Assembly (NCBI GenBank): GCA_003054655.1
Contig: QAYZ01000011.1
Location: forward strand, 62,001-126,000
Direction of reading: 5' to 3'
DNA: 64,000 nucleotides
Origin: Spartobacteria bacterium LR76
GTDB lineage: Bacteria > Verrucomicrobiota > Verrucomicrobiia > Chthoniobacterales > Terrimicrobiaceae
Shown here: positions 1 to 8,991 of the stretch, one piece after another
How positions within the stretch are numbered: the first letter of the stretch is position 1
How the letters are laid out: every line of letters starts with the position of its first letter
Notes under the pieces: generated by a model
The model's database searches: none
What the model saw: the letters and a program-made list of their open reading frames with translations, nothing else
Told to the model about the DNA's origin: nothing
Position numbers and translations under genes: made by a program

Positions 1-362
1 GTAAAGGCGGACCAGCCGCCGGGATTGCTGCCGGTCTGGTAGGCGACGATGGCCTCGGCGATCTTGCGGGAGTCGGGTGCGGCGATGTAGGCGAGGCGGG
101 CGTCTCCGCCGAGGCGGATGGCGACGGTGTTGATCGCCTCAAAAGTCGGGGCCTTGCGGATGTGGATCGACATGGGTTTGGTCAGGTCGGCATTGGTCAC
201 GAAGCGAATGCCGGTCTGGCGCTCGAGAGCCTTCACGACCTTGGCAGCGGGGACATTGTCAAAATCGAGGGTGACCCCGTCGTGCACGAAGAAAAGTCGC
301 CAGACAATAACCCCGGCGATGAGCACGATGGCGGCTGCGAGAACGTTCTGGCGAGTGAGCAT
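1..362 (-). CDS. STN-like membrane-anchored protein (C-terminus beyond window)
   Basis: The reading frame is open from an ATG at 362 down to the window edge, giving 120 residues of a longer protein. Residues 5-27 form one hydrophobic segment (signal anchor or signal peptide). It is followed by a stretch with the pattern of the secretin/TonB short N-terminal (STN) fold: LDFDNVPAAKVVKALERQTG, then a 'KPMSIHI' strand and a short helix. Such domains sit in the periplasm in secretins and TonB-linked proteins. A good Shine-Dalgarno (AGGAGG on the minus strand, 374-379) lies 11 nt upstream and supports this start over the overlapping plus-strand frames. The function of the whole protein cannot be told from this fragment. 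Confidence 0.7.
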   Translation of the reverse strand, partial: MLTRQNVLAAAIVLIAGVIVWRLFFVHDGVTLDFDNVPAAKVVKALERQTGIRFVTNADLTKPMSIHIRKAPTFEAINTVAIRLGGDARLAYIAAPDSRKIAEAIVAYQTGSNPGGWSAF

Positions 363-687
363 CGGGGAATAAACCTCCTACGGGGGAGTAAGTTGCGAGA
401 TTTTTCGGAGGTTGTAGAGGAGAAATGCCTCTTGCCAAGGGAGGCAATCTACGACAGCTTACGCAAGCCTCAGGCGTCTAGCGAAATGCAACAAGGAATC
501 GCCCCCTGTATCTGGAAGTTACTCATGGGGGCCACCTTGTGCATGGCTGTCTTTTTGTTTTCCGCTGCCCGGTTATTTCGGGTGCGTGTGGAAAAAACAG
601 CCCCGCCGGAGGCCCCAACAGATGGACCCCGCGTCCGGGAGATGAAAAATCCCGGGTCGGCGTCCTCCCACGTAACACAACATAGTA
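363..687. other. Divergent intergenic region
   Basis: This region separates the minus-strand STN-like gene from the RRM gene, so both promoters should be here. I see a 6-bp hairpin (TGCCTC 426-431 with GAGGCA 441-446). A short plus-strand frame starts at an ATG near 485 but runs straight into the RRM coding sequence in another frame. No convincing extra gene or RNA is visible. Confidence 0.4.
374..379 (-). promoter_or_regulatory. Shine-Dalgarno of the edge-truncated gene
   Basis: CCTCCT on the plus strand reads AGGAGG on the minus strand, 11 nt before the ATG at 362. It is one of the few canonical ribosome binding sites in this window and fixes the start and direction of the first gene. Confidence 0.6.
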
Positions 688-1293
688 ATGTCATCCGAAT
701 ACACACCCACCCGCGGTCGCCGTTCTCCTCGGCGAGGCGATCGCCGGTCCAGCCGCAATCGTGGCGGCTCCCGTCCGCGCCAGGAAACCCCAGCGAAACC
801 CCAGAAGAAAACCCTGTGGCAGAAGATCGTCGGCTTTTTTACCGGCGGAGACTCGGCGAAGAAGCCAGCCTCGAGCCGCAGCACGGTCAGCACCAGCAGC
901 GCCGGCAGCACCCAGGCCGCCGCGAGGAGCGAGCGTCCGGCGAGAGCCGCGAAGCAGCCCGTCGAGCGTCCCAGCGGCTTCCGCACTCCGGAAATCGTCG
1001 AGGTCACCAGTGCTCGCATCTACGTCGGTAACCTGTCGTTTGACGCGACGGAGAGCGACTTGTTCGAGCTCTTCAACGGCGTCGGCTCCGTCCAGAACGT
1101 CGAAGTGGTGGCCAACAAGTACACCATGAAGTCCAAAGGCTTCGCATTCATCCAGATGCAGAGCGTCGACGAGGCCAAGCGCGCCGTCGCCGAGCTGCAT
1201 GACAAGGAGTACATGGGCCGCAAGCTCGTGGTCAGCGGAGCCAAGGCAGTCGACGAAAAGCGCCCCGAGCGCCAGCGTCAGCCTGAGCAGTAA
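688..1293 (+). CDS. RNA-binding protein with one RRM domain
   Basis: This 201-residue protein has a basic, low-complexity N-terminal half (Arg/Ser/Pro-rich, residues 1-105). One RNA recognition motif follows at about residues 108-190, with RNP2 (IYVGNL) and RNP1 (KGFAFIQM) both intact. The extreme C-terminus is charged. Single-RRM proteins of this kind are found in cyanobacteria, Verrucomicrobiota and other bacteria and bind single-stranded RNA; some are cold induced. The basic tail probably adds nonspecific RNA affinity. The TAA lies inside the region where the miaA frame is already open, so the two genes are likely co-transcribed. Confidence 0.85.
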   Translation: MSSEYTPTRGRRSPRRGDRRSSRNRGGSRPRQETPAKPQKKTLWQKIVGFFTGGDSAKKPASSRSTVSTSSAGSTQAAARSERPARAAKQPVERPSGFRTPEIVEVTSARIYVGNLSFDATESDLFELFNGVGSVQNVEVVANKYTMKSKGFAFIQMQSVDEAKRAVAELHDKEYMGRKLVVSGAKAVDEKRPERQRQPEQ

Positions 1294-2191
1294 TTTACCC
1301 ATAATCGTTGCCGGCCCCACTGCGGTCGGCAAAACTCTTCTCGCCGCCGAGCTGGCTCACCAGTTCGGCGGCGAAATTGTTGGTGCGGATGCCTATCAGG
1401 TCTATGAAGGCCTGGCAGTCCTGACGAGCCAGCCCGACGCGGAGACGCGCGTGCGTGTGCCGCATCATCTTTTCGGTTTCCTTCCGGTCTCGGAACCCTT
1501 TGACGCCGCGCGGTTTGTGCAGTTGGCGCGGGAGACGATGGACGAGATTGCCGCCCGGGGAAAGATCCCCGTCATCTGCGGCGGATCGGGACTGTATATC
1601 AAGGCGCTTACTCACGGCATTGCCGACCTGCCTGCGCCCGATCCCGCATTGCGCCAGGAGCTCGACGCCCTCCCGCTGGAGGTTTTGCGCGAGCGGCTGG
1701 AAAAGGCCGACCCGGCGGCGGCAGCGAGCATTGATTTAAAGAACCCGCGCCGGGTGGTACGGGCGCTGGAGATTTTTTTGCTGACCGGGCGGTCGGCGGC
1801 GGATTTGCGCCAGGGGTGGAAGAACCCTGATGCTCCGGGTTTCCGTGGGATCATCCTCGAGCGCGAGCGCGGGGAGCTGGAGGCGCGCATCCGGGCCACG
1901 GTGGACGCGATGTTTGCCCGCGGCGCGGTGGACGAGGTGCGGGCGCTCGGGCCGGTGGGTCCGACGGCGCAGATGACCATCGGGCTGCGCGAGATCCAGG
2001 CGCTGCTGCGCGGAGAAATGACCGAGACGGAGTGCAAGGAGGCGATGGTTCTCTCGACCCGGCAGTATGCCAAGCGGCAGTCGACCTGGTTTCGGAACCA
2101 GTTTAGCTTTCCGCGCATCGATTTGACTGGTTCCCTCCCCGTGTCCGAGTCCCTCTTGCTCGCCCGGCAGGCGCTGGGCGCGAGCGCATGA
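1199..2191 (+). CDS. miaA: tRNA dimethylallyltransferase (MiaA)
   Basis: MiaA transfers the dimethylallyl group to A37 of tRNAs reading UNN codons. Visible family marks are the P-loop GPTAVGKT, the DAYQVYEGL substrate motif, VPHHLFGF, GGSGLYIKAL and the C-terminal TRQYAKRQSTWFRNQ. The family normally begins just before the IIVAGPTAVGKT strand. In this frame there is no ATG, GTG or TTG between 1199 and that strand (about 1301). The only standard start is ATG 1199, which adds about 33 residues and overlaps the RRM gene by 95 bp. A CTG at 1283 or ATA at 1301 would give the usual length. The product is certain; the start is not. Confidence 0.9.
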   Translation: MTRSTWAASSWSAEPRQSTKSAPSASVSLSSNLPIIVAGPTAVGKTLLAAELAHQFGGEIVGADAYQVYEGLAVLTSQPDAETRVRVPHHLFGFLPVSEPFDAARFVQLARETMDEIAARGKIPVICGGSGLYIKALTHGIADLPAPDPALRQELDALPLEVLRERLEKADPAAAASIDLKNPRRVVRALEIFLLTGRSAADLRQGWKNPDAPGFRGIILERERGELEARIRATVDAMFARGAVDEVRALGPVGPTAQMTIGLREIQALLRGEMTETECKEAMVLSTRQYAKRQSTWFRNQFSFPRIDLTGSLPVSESLLLARQALGASA

Positions 2192-2337
2192 CGGATTCCC
2201 GGCGCGCTCCTCACGGAAAGGCGATCCTGGTCGGCTGGGAGCATGCGTGGGACGACGTGCTGGAGACAGCGCATGTGCCTCCGGAGTTGAAATCCCGGCT
2301 GGCTCCGTATGATATTGAAACCGCGCCGTTAGTCTGA
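2188..2337 (+). CDS. Small 49-residue protein, translationally coupled to miaA
   Basis: An ATG overlaps the miaA stop (ATGA) and opens a frame of 49 codons ending at TGA 2335-2337, 15 bp before the rlpA-like gene. The peptide (starting MTDSRRAPHGKAILVGW) is soluble and mixed in charge, with several Trp and Pro residues and no membrane segment. The tight 4-bp coupling and lack of other content in this gap suggest a real small gene. I do not recognise the family. Confidence 0.45.
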   Translation: MTDSRRAPHGKAILVGWEHAWDDVLETAHVPPELKSRLAPYDIETAPLV

Positions 2338-2352
2338 TCCCCTAAGCCCCCC

Positions 2353-2850
2353 ATGCTACGACTGGTATTCCCCACTCTGGCCGTATTGCTGCTCGCGTCG
2401 TGCTCCACACTGCCGACGCAGCCGCCCGCGAGCCGCCACGTCAAGACGACGCTGTACGACTCGAAGCCGGTCAAGGTGGAGACGGGGATCGCCTCGTGGT
2501 ACAAGGACAAGCGCACCGCCAGCGGCGAGAGGTTTGATGTCAATGCGCTGACCGCCGCGCATAAGAAGCTCCCCTTTGGCACGAAGGTGAAGGTCGTCGA
2601 CCTGAAGACGAACAAATCCATCATCGTGCGCATCAACGACCGCGGGCCGTACAAGAGAGGCCGCGTGATTGATCTGACGATCGGCGCGGCGCGACGGCTC
2701 GGCATGTATGATCGCGGCATCGCCAAGGTGCGCCTCGAGGTGCTCAAGGAAATCCCGATCATGGACAAGCCCAACCTCCACTGGAAGCCCATGCGCGTGG
2801 ATGAATACGCCGAAGCCGACTCGTCCACGCCGAGGCAGGTGATACGGTGA
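2353..2850 (+). CDS. rlpA: RlpA-like septal ring lipoprotein (DPBB domain)
   Basis: This 165-residue lipoprotein has a signal peptide ending in the lipobox LASC, so it is membrane-attached in the periplasm. Residues 45-140 form a double-psi beta-barrel: GIASWYKDKRTASGERFD, the LPFGTKVKV strand, VRINDRGPYKRGRVIDLT and the SxxAARRLGM-like helix. RlpA proteins bind or cleave denuded glycan strands of peptidoglycan at the septum. The C-terminal SPOR domain of Proteobacterial RlpA is absent, so this is the short form. Whether it has lytic transglycosylase activity cannot be read from the sequence. Confidence 0.85.
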   Translation: MLRLVFPTLAVLLLASCSTLPTQPPASRHVKTTLYDSKPVKVETGIASWYKDKRTASGERFDVNALTAAHKKLPFGTKVKVVDLKTNKSIIVRINDRGPYKRGRVIDLTIGAARRLGMYDRGIAKVRLEVLKEIPIMDKPNLHWKPMRVDEYAEADSSTPRQVIR

Positions 2851-2876
2851 ATATCGTGGGTGGCCGTTGACATGAT

Positions 2877-4196
2877 ATGACGGCAAGATTGACCAAGCAC
2901 ACGTGGCGAACCCTCGCCGCCATCATGGCGGGATGGTGGGGAGTCATGTTCCTGGCCTTTCTTCCCGGGATGATCGTTCCGGCGGTGGTGGTATTGTTTG
3001 CTGGAGCCGTAAGCTGCTTCCTCTTGCGTGGGAGGGAGATTGGATTTGCCGTCTGGTTTCCGATAGCAGCGATCTTGACGGTATTTCTCCTGGCATTCTT
3101 TCCCCCATTCTGTGCGGAACTGAGGCTGCTTCCACGAAATCCAGCTCCGCTGGCCGGAGTGGCGATGATTTATGGTGCGGTTTTCGTAACCTTGGCAGTG
3201 GGACTGGGTGTCATTTGCGTTCTCACCCGGCCTCGCCTTTATTCGCCGCTGCTTTGCTGCCTTACGGTACTGAATACCGCCGCTGTCGGGTGGACGGCAT
3301 ATGCTCGATATGAGTCCAGCGTGGCAGAGCCTATCACAATTCGCTTTCTGGATTCGGCAGGCTCTCCGATTCCAGATGTGGGAGTTACTTATCAGGTGTT
3401 TGGTTATGGGCCGGGAGGGAGCAAGCCGTCCTCTCCAGCACGGACGGGAGGCCCTGATTTTTCAGGTGACGATGGCAAAGTGATGCTTCGTTCCAAAGCT
3501 GGGACCTACAGCGTCGAGATAACGGCGCGAAAACAGGGCTATGAAGATCTCTTTGTCGATCTGGGGATGCAGTACAATAAATGGCAGACTACGCGGCGAG
3601 CCAAGGTCTCGACGCTCGATATGGCGGTCGCCCATGCCGAAGTGCCGATAGCAAGGCCGATGGAATTTACGGTCTATCTGGCCAGGCCGGAGGAAATTGA
3701 ACATCCGGCGGAGTTTCATCAACTGGCATCCCGGTTTGTCGAAAATCAGGGGAAGACCCGTCTCGATTTATTGCAGTGCCGTTTTGTCGACAACGAGGAG
3801 GCTGATGTAAGATTCGAGTTCTTTCGGGAAATGGATGATCAAGGGTATTGGCGGTCGCGGTTGCGGGTGATCGCGATGAACGGTGCGGGAGTCCTCCAGG
3901 TTCCCTACTACAGTAACCTGGTATCTCCATTGTCTTCGTTTGAGAATGTCATGAAGATCGCGCCATCTGGCGGCTATTCCGAGTCGGTCGTTATAGTCGA
4001 TCCCGGAAGTTCACCGGGTCCCAATATCTATGTACGAGCGAGGGATGGGAGAACCTTCGCGAGACTTGGGATTTCTGGTCGCAGCAATCCCAAAAATCCC
4101 GAGGAGACGGCGCGCCTCAGCGTCAGTCTACTGAAAACCATGGATGGATCCCGCGCCCTTATGAGAGGGCAAGACCGGAGGTCTCCGCAATTCTAG
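2877..4196 (+). CDS. Membrane protein with carboxypeptidase-regulatory-like domain, unknown function
   Basis: This 439-residue protein has four predicted membrane segments in the first 140 residues (about 10-40, 48-75, 88-112 and 116-138). A large soluble part follows. Residues 150-235 have the look of a carboxypeptidase regulatory-like/Ig-type beta-sandwich ('FLDSAGSPIPDVGVTY', 'DDGKVMLRSKAGTYSVEI'). The last 170 residues match nothing I recognise. Base composition is lower in GC than neighbours (roughly 54 %), hinting at separate history. Function is unknown. Confidence 0.6.
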   Translation: MTARLTKHTWRTLAAIMAGWWGVMFLAFLPGMIVPAVVVLFAGAVSCFLLRGREIGFAVWFPIAAILTVFLLAFFPPFCAELRLLPRNPAPLAGVAMIYGAVFVTLAVGLGVICVLTRPRLYSPLLCCLTVLNTAAVGWTAYARYESSVAEPITIRFLDSAGSPIPDVGVTYQVFGYGPGGSKPSSPARTGGPDFSGDDGKVMLRSKAGTYSVEITARKQGYEDLFVDLGMQYNKWQTTRRAKVSTLDMAVAHAEVPIARPMEFTVYLARPEEIEHPAEFHQLASRFVENQGKTRLDLLQCRFVDNEEADVRFEFFREMDDQGYWRSRLRVIAMNGAGVLQVPYYSNLVSPLSSFENVMKIAPSGGYSESVVIVDPGSSPGPNIYVRARDGRTFARLGISGRSNPKNPEETARLSVSLLKTMDGSRALMRGQDRRSPQF

Positions 4197-4257
4197 CTGC
4201 GGGCATGGAGCCGCCGGAGAGTTTCTCCTCTTGTTATTTTTTCGCGGGGCGGATGGA

Positions 4258-5079
4258 TCAGTGCATACCGGAGGCGTTGCGCCTGCGGTAGTCCGACGGG
4301 GTGGAGCGGGTCTCGATGCGGAAGCGGCGGGAAAAGTACATCGCGTCGTCGAAGCCGGTTTGCGCGGCGATTTCTCCGATGGAGAGGCGGGTCTCGGCGA
4401 GGAGGCGGCAGGCCTGGCGGATGCGGAGGTTGAGGAGGAAGCGGCCGGGGGATTCGCCGGTGGTCTCGAACCAGCGGCGGCGCAGGGTCGAGGCGGACAT
4501 GCCGTGATGGCGCGCGACGGCGCCGAAGTCCCACGGCTGCGCGAGGTCTTCCTTCAATTCTCGGATGATTTTTTCCACCACGCTGTCGTCCGTGCGGCCC
4601 GGCCCGAGCAGGGTCTCAAGCACGAGGCGCTCGCAGGCCCGGTCCACGCGATCCACCTCCGCCTCGGGTTCGGGCGACTTCATCAGGGTGCAGAGTTTGT
4701 CGACCTGGAGGCGCACCTCATCGAGGTTGCGGATGGGCCAGACGGGGCGTGATGTATTGACTGTCCCCATCCGCCGGAACGCCGCCATGTGCTCCGGGCC
4801 ATAGATGAGGTAAAACTCCTCCCAGGCGGAGCCTTGCGACGGTCCATAATGGACGTGCTCGCCGGGCCATTGCGTGATCACGCACGGGGCGAGGACCTCG
4901 TGGCGTACTCCCTTGCGGTGAAACTCGCCCGCGCCCGAGAGAATGAGGGAGAAATTGCAGGAAGGAAAGGCGAGGTCGATCCACGTCGTCTTGGCCGGGA
5001 GATAGCCAGTGTTTTGCACCGGGGTGGGGGAGGGAAACTGCCGGGGATAGGCGGCCCAGTGGATGGTAATCGAGTCCAT
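4258..5079 (-). CDS. AraC family transcriptional regulator
   Basis: This 273-residue protein has an N-terminal cupin-like sensor domain (about residues 20-160). The C-terminal AraC/XylS DNA-binding domain (about 175-268) shows both helix-turn-helix units: 'DFGAVARHHGMSASTLRRRW' and 'IGEIAAQTGFDDAMYFSRRF', with the closing P-x-x-[YF]-R-x pattern (TPSDYRRR). It is divergent from the Gfo/Idh/MocA and ThuA genes across a 75-bp gap, so it probably controls them in response to a sugar-derived ligand; this is inference from layout. Confidence 0.88.
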   Translation of the reverse strand: MDSITIHWAAYPRQFPSPTPVQNTGYLPAKTTWIDLAFPSCNFSLILSGAGEFHRKGVRHEVLAPCVITQWPGEHVHYGPSQGSAWEEFYLIYGPEHMAAFRRMGTVNTSRPVWPIRNLDEVRLQVDKLCTLMKSPEPEAEVDRVDRACERLVLETLLGPGRTDDSVVEKIIRELKEDLAQPWDFGAVARHHGMSASTLRRRWFETTGESPGRFLLNLRIRQACRLLAETRLSIGEIAAQTGFDDAMYFSRRFRIETRSTPSDYRRRNASGMH

Positions 5080-5154
5080 ATATTCGGCAATCCAGTCTAT
5101 TCCATCAGGGGTGATGGGTTGTGTACGGTGGAAAAATAATCAAAACACCAGGTA
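5080..5154. promoter_or_regulatory. Divergent promoter region of araC-type regulator and oxidoreductase
   Basis: Only 75 bp separate the two divergent starts, so both promoters and any AraC binding sites must lie here or inside the genes. No clear direct-repeat half-sites could be assigned by eye. Confidence 0.35.
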
Positions 5155-6276
5155 ATGGCGAAAATAATCTCCTCCAAACTTCCCCTCCGTGTCGGCCTCA
5201 TCGGCTGCGGGGCGATCAGCGATGCGTACTTTGAAAACATGGCTCCCTACGCGGGATACGCGCGCATCGTTTCCTGCGCGGACCTCAACCCGAAACAGGC
5301 CGAAGCCAAGGCGGAAAAGCATGGCGTGCCAAAGGTCTGTTCGGTCGCGGAGCTGCTGGCCGATGACGGGATCGACATCGTGCTGAACCTCACGATCCCG
5401 CAGGCTCACGTGGAGATCAACCTCGCCGCGCTGCGGGCGGGGAAGCATGTGTATTGCGAGAAGCCGTTTTCACTCACCACGGCGGAGGGCCGCAAGGTGC
5501 TCGCGGAGGCGCGCAAGCGAGGGCTCTACGTGGGCTGCGCTCCGGATACCGTGCTGGGCGGAGGCATTCAGACCTGCCGGAAACTGATCACAGACGGCGA
5601 GATCGGAAGGCCGCTGGCCGCGACGGCCAACATGGTGTGCCACGGGCATGAGAGCTGGCACCCCAACCCGGCCTTTTACTATCACAAGGGCGGCGGGCCG
5701 CTGTTTGACATGGGGCCGTATTACCTCACCTCCCTCGTGACGATGCTGGGGCCAGTCAAGAAGGTGACGGGTTTTTCGCAGATCGGTTTCAAGGAGCGGG
5801 TGATCACGAGCCGGCCGCTGCAGGGCAGGAAGATCAAGGTGGAGACCCCGACGCACATCAGCGGCCTGCTGGAGTTTGCCAGCGGCGTGCAGGCGATGCT
5901 GACGATGAGTTTTGACGTGTGGAAGCACAACCTGCCGCTGATGGAGGTTTACGGCACGGAGGGTTCGCTCTCGTGTCCGGACCCGAATACCTTCGGCGGC
6001 GCGGTGCGGGTGTTTCGCCAAGGGGATGCGGACTGGAGCGATGCGCCGCTGGCTTTTGAGGACAAAGTCGGGCGCGGCTATGGCGTTGCGGAGATGGCGG
6101 TGGCCATCACGAAGAAACGGGCCTGTCGCGCCAGCGGCGAACTCGCCCTGCATATTGTCGACATCATGGAGTCGATCCTGCGCTCCGGCGAGACCGGGCG
6201 CGCGATGACGCTGAAAACCACCTGCCGCCAGCCGGTGGCGATGCCGTCTGGGCTTACCTTGGGAGAACTTAAATAA
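5155..6276 (+). CDS. Gfo/Idh/MocA family oxidoreductase
   Basis: This 373-residue protein has an N-terminal Rossmann fold with [17 protein letters not shown] (GxGxxx nucleotide-binding turn, residues 13-22). The signature CEKPFSLT follows at about residue 100, where the Lys is the usual catalytic/cofactor-contacting residue. The C-terminal alpha/beta domain is of the GFO_IDH_MocA_C type. Members oxidise or reduce sugars and inositols with NAD(P). It is 7 bp upstream of the ThuA-domain gene; such pairs are frequent in sugar catabolism loci of Verrucomicrobiota and Planctomycetota. The substrate is unknown. Confidence 0.9.
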   Translation: MAKIISSKLPLRVGLIGCGAISDAYFENMAPYAGYARIVSCADLNPKQAEAKAEKHGVPKVCSVAELLADDGIDIVLNLTIPQAHVEINLAALRAGKHVYCEKPFSLTTAEGRKVLAEARKRGLYVGCAPDTVLGGGIQTCRKLITDGEIGRPLAATANMVCHGHESWHPNPAFYYHKGGGPLFDMGPYYLTSLVTMLGPVKKVTGFSQIGFKERVITSRPLQGRKIKVETPTHISGLLEFASGVQAMLTMSFDVWKHNLPLMEVYGTEGSLSCPDPNTFGGAVRVFRQGDADWSDAPLAFEDKVGRGYGVAEMAVAITKKRACRASGELALHIVDIMESILRSGETGRAMTLKTTCRQPVAMPSGLTLGELK

Positions 6277-6283
6277 CGAAACT

Positions 6284-6931
6284 ATGAAACGTGCTTTAAT
6301 TATTTACGGAGGCTGGGAAGGCCATGAACCGGAGAAGACCGCGGCGATCGCGGCGGAGGACTTGCGCGCGGCGGGGTTTGCTGTCGAGCTATCCACCACG
6401 CTGGAGACGCTGGAGGATGAGGCGGCTTTGCAGAAGTACGACCTGATCGTGCCAAACTGGACGATGGGAACCCTGACGGAGAGTCAGCAAAACGCGCTGC
6501 TCGGGGCGATCAAGTCCGGCGTCGGGCTGGGCGGTTTCCATGGCGGCATGGGCGACGCTTTTCGCAATAGCCCTTCGTACCAATACGCGGTCGGCGGCCA
6601 GTGGGTGGCGCACCCCGATAATATCACGGACTACACGGTGCAGATCACCAAGCCCGCCGACCCGATCGTGGCGGGGCTGGCGGATTTTACCGTGCAATCC
6701 GAGCAATACTACATGCACGTCGATCCCTCGAACGAAGTGCTGGCCACGACGGTGTTTCACCCGCAGAGCGATCCGTGGGTCGACGGCACGGTGATGCCGG
6801 TGGTATGGAAGCGGCGGTTCGGCCTGGGTCGGGTGTTCTATTCCTCCATCGGCCATACGGCGAAGGAGTTCGAAATTCCCGAGGTGCGCGAGATCACGCG
6901 GCGCGGGCTGTTCTGGGCCGCTCGGGGTTAG
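6284..6931 (+). CDS. ThuA domain protein
   Basis: This 215-residue protein is a single ThuA (class I glutamine amidotransferase-like) domain: an N-terminal strand [17 protein letters not shown], the [11 protein letters not shown] loop near residue 87, the [10 protein letters not shown] strand and EQYYMHVDP. ThuA proteins are linked to trehalose or other disaccharide utilisation and often accompany Gfo/Idh/MocA enzymes, as here. The classical amidotransferase Cys is not present at the expected elbow, as is usual in this family. It is cytoplasmic, with no signal peptide. Confidence 0.85.
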   Translation: MKRALIIYGGWEGHEPEKTAAIAAEDLRAAGFAVELSTTLETLEDEAALQKYDLIVPNWTMGTLTESQQNALLGAIKSGVGLGGFHGGMGDAFRNSPSYQYAVGGQWVAHPDNITDYTVQITKPADPIVAGLADFTVQSEQYYMHVDPSNEVLATTVFHPQSDPWVDGTVMPVVWKRRFGLGRVFYSSIGHTAKEFEIPEVREITRRGLFWAARG

Positions 6932-6944
6932 TCTCCCCGTAAGC

Positions 6945-7373
6945 CTAGGGCGTTCCTACCACGAGTCCGGTCTCGGGATTGAAAGGGAGGGAGACGTGCT
7001 CGTGGGTGACGAGCCAGCGGCCGTGTTCGCGACGGAGAGTGACGGTGAGGCGGATGTGGAGATTCTCCATCGGGTGGCCAGCGGGCGCGCCGTCGAAGCG
7101 TTGCACGCGATGCATCACGGCGAGATCGCCGCTCGACTCGATTTTTTCGTCGATGGCGGAGTAGGTAATTCCCGGCGGGAAACAGGAGAATGCCTCCTCC
7201 CACACGGCGCGGATGTTGTCGAGGCCACAAATCTGGAACGGTGGCTTCACGTCATACATCACGGCGTCGGCTGCGTAGGTGGCCATGAGGGCGGCGAGAT
7301 CGCGGCGGAGGAAGGCATCTTTCCAAAGGCCGAAAGCCTGCTGGAGCGTGGGGTCGGAGGGGTGGGCGGACAT
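6945..7373 (-). CDS. NTF2/SnoaL-like domain protein
   Basis: This is an alpha+beta barrel of the nuclear transport factor 2-like superfamily (SgcJ/YybH type). It has an N-terminal helix 'LQQAFGLWKDAFLRRDLAAL', then MATYAADAVMYD and FSCFPPGITYS, and C-terminal strands LTVTLRREHGRWLVTHEH. I start it at ATG 7373 (MSAHPSDPTL) because the family begins there; an upstream in-frame ATG at 7442 adds 23 residues with no likeness to the fold. Members are small isomerases or hydrolases or have no enzyme activity. The role is unknown. It is convergent with the ThuA gene. Confidence 0.7.
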   Translation of the reverse strand: MSAHPSDPTLQQAFGLWKDAFLRRDLAALMATYAADAVMYDVKPPFQICGLDNIRAVWEEAFSCFPPGITYSAIDEKIESSGDLAVMHRVQRFDGAPAGHPMENLHIRLTVTLRREHGRWLVTHEHVSLPFNPETGLVVGTP

Positions 7374-7501
7374 CGGTTTGCGTGGGGAGTTCCTTGCATA
7401 CCGGTTGGTATGTTTGGTTGTAAAGCGGGAAGAAACGAGCAAGTGGAAATCGCGGGCATGGAATTTTCCGGCGGGATGTGATTAATTTCCCCGAACTACC
7501 C

Positions 7502-8614
7502 ATGCACGATCCTCGTTTTGACAAGCTCGCCAAGGTCCTGATCGGTCACTCCACCAAGTTGCAGAAGGGAGAGCGCGTGCTGATCGAGCTCTTTGACGTG
7601 CCGGACGAGATGGGCGTGGCGCTGGTGCGCGCGGTGCGTGAGGTGGGCGGGGTGCCGTTCGTGGGGATTCATCACGCGAAGCTCTCGCGCGAGATCGCGA
7701 TGGGCGCGACGGAGGATCAGCTCACGGTCACGAGCGGCGTGGAGCTGGCCCGTATGAAGAAGATGCAGGCCTACATCGCCCTGCGCGGCAGTCACAACAT
7801 CACGGAACTCTCCGACGTGCCGGAGGACAAGATGCGCCTCGTGGCGGGGAAGATGCGCCCGGTGATGGACTGGCGCATCAACAAGACAAAGTGGGTGGTG
7901 CTTCGCTGGCCGACCTCGTCGATGGCGCAGCAGGCGCAGATGAGCACGGAGGCTTTTGAGGATTATTATTTCAAGGTCTGCACGCTGGACTATGGCCGGA
8001 TGATCCCGGGCATGAAGGCGCTGAAAGACCTGATGGATCGCACGGATCGCGTGCATCTGAAGGGCCCCGGCACCGACCTGCGCTTCTCGATCAAGGGCAT
8101 CGGCGCGGTGGTCTGCGGCGGCGACCGCAACATCCCGGACGGCGAGGTTTTCTCCTGCCCGACGAAGTACAGCGTGGAGGGTCATGTGACCTTCAACGCG
8201 CCGACGATTTACCAGGGGACGGCGTTTGACAACATCCGGCTCGACTTTGAGCGCGGCAAGATCGTGAAGGCCACGGGCAACAACCCGGAGAAGCTCAACG
8301 AGATCCTCGATAGCGACGAGGGCGCGCGCTACATCGGCGAGTTTTCGCTCGGGTTCAACCCGTACATCCTGCACCCGATGCGCGACATCCTCTTTGACGA
8401 GAAGATCGCGGGTTCCTTCCACTTCACCCCGGGCCAGGCCTACGAGGTCGGCGGCAACGGCAACAAGAGCCGCATCCACTGGGACATGGTGAACATCCAG
8501 CGCCCGGACTACGGCGGCGGCGAGGTGTGGTTCGACGGCAAGCTGATCCGCAAGGACGGGCTCTTCGTCGTGCCTGCGCTGAAGAAGCTGAATCCCGAGT
8601 ATCTCGGGAAGTAG
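7502..8614 (+). CDS. M29 family aminopeptidase
   Basis: This 370-residue protein resembles the thermophilic metalloaminopeptidases (peptidase family M29, AmpS/AmpT/PepS). It has the N-terminal [20 protein letters not shown] alpha/beta domain, then the metal-site strands [32 protein letters not shown], '[10 protein letters not shown]' and the C-terminal [17 protein letters not shown]. Length is close to the family norm. It is cytoplasmic and releases N-terminal residues from peptides. The start chosen is ATG 7502 (MHDPRFDKL), where the family begins; a GTG at 7478 would add eight residues. Confidence 0.88.
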   Translation: MHDPRFDKLAKVLIGHSTKLQKGERVLIELFDVPDEMGVALVRAVREVGGVPFVGIHHAKLSREIAMGATEDQLTVTSGVELARMKKMQAYIALRGSHNITELSDVPEDKMRLVAGKMRPVMDWRINKTKWVVLRWPTSSMAQQAQMSTEAFEDYYFKVCTLDYGRMIPGMKALKDLMDRTDRVHLKGPGTDLRFSIKGIGAVVCGGDRNIPDGEVFSCPTKYSVEGHVTFNAPTIYQGTAFDNIRLDFERGKIVKATGNNPEKLNEILDSDEGARYIGEFSLGFNPYILHPMRDILFDEKIAGSFHFTPGQAYEVGGNGNKSRIHWDMVNIQRPDYGGGEVWFDGKLIRKDGLFVVPALKKLNPEYLGK

Positions 8615-8620
8615 GCTTTT

Positions 8621-8983
8621 ACAGAAGGCAGCGAAGGAAACGAAGGGGAAGGCAAAAAGGCCTTTAACAGAAGGGCGCAAAGGACACAAAGGTCTGCATT
8701 GCGCTCGGTCGGAGCGGCGTTTCTGTCGGACGGTGCGATCTCGTGAAGATGCAGGGTCGGCATTCGGCCGACCTATTTGCGGGGTGGACTGAAAAGGAAA
8801 AACAGCCGCCTTTGAAATTTTGCGCCGGACTTAAGCGGGCGGCCCGCCCTGCGCCGCAGAACGAACGCTTTTATTGCAAAATCGCCGCTTCGCTCGCGCG
8901 AAAAGCAGACCTTTGTGTCCTTTGCGACCTTCTGTAAGAAGTCTTCTGTCTCCCTTCGTTTCCTTCTGTTGAAAAGGTTTTGC
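8621..8983. repeat. Inverted pair of dispersed intergenic repeats
   Basis: The left arm (8621-8697) and right arm (8905-8983) are near-perfect inverted copies of a purine-rich element. The best conserved parts are CGCAAAGGACACAAAGGTC and GAAGGAAACGAAGGG in the left arm, and their complements in the right arm. The 207-bp loop between them is GC-rich and holds smaller inverted repeats (for example GGTCGGCATTCGGCCGACC) but no gene I can support. A related element precedes uvrC (17943-18140). Together the arms fill most of the 377-bp gap between the convergent aminopeptidase and rarA genes. Confidence 0.8.
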
Positions 8984-8991
8984 TTTGGCTG

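Noticed and set aside
162-1031. A 289-codon open frame on the plus strand across the first gene, the gap and the RRM gene
   Set aside because: It is antisense to the STN-like gene (which has a good ribosome site) and out of frame with the RRM gene, whose RNP motifs are clear. Its product has no family features.
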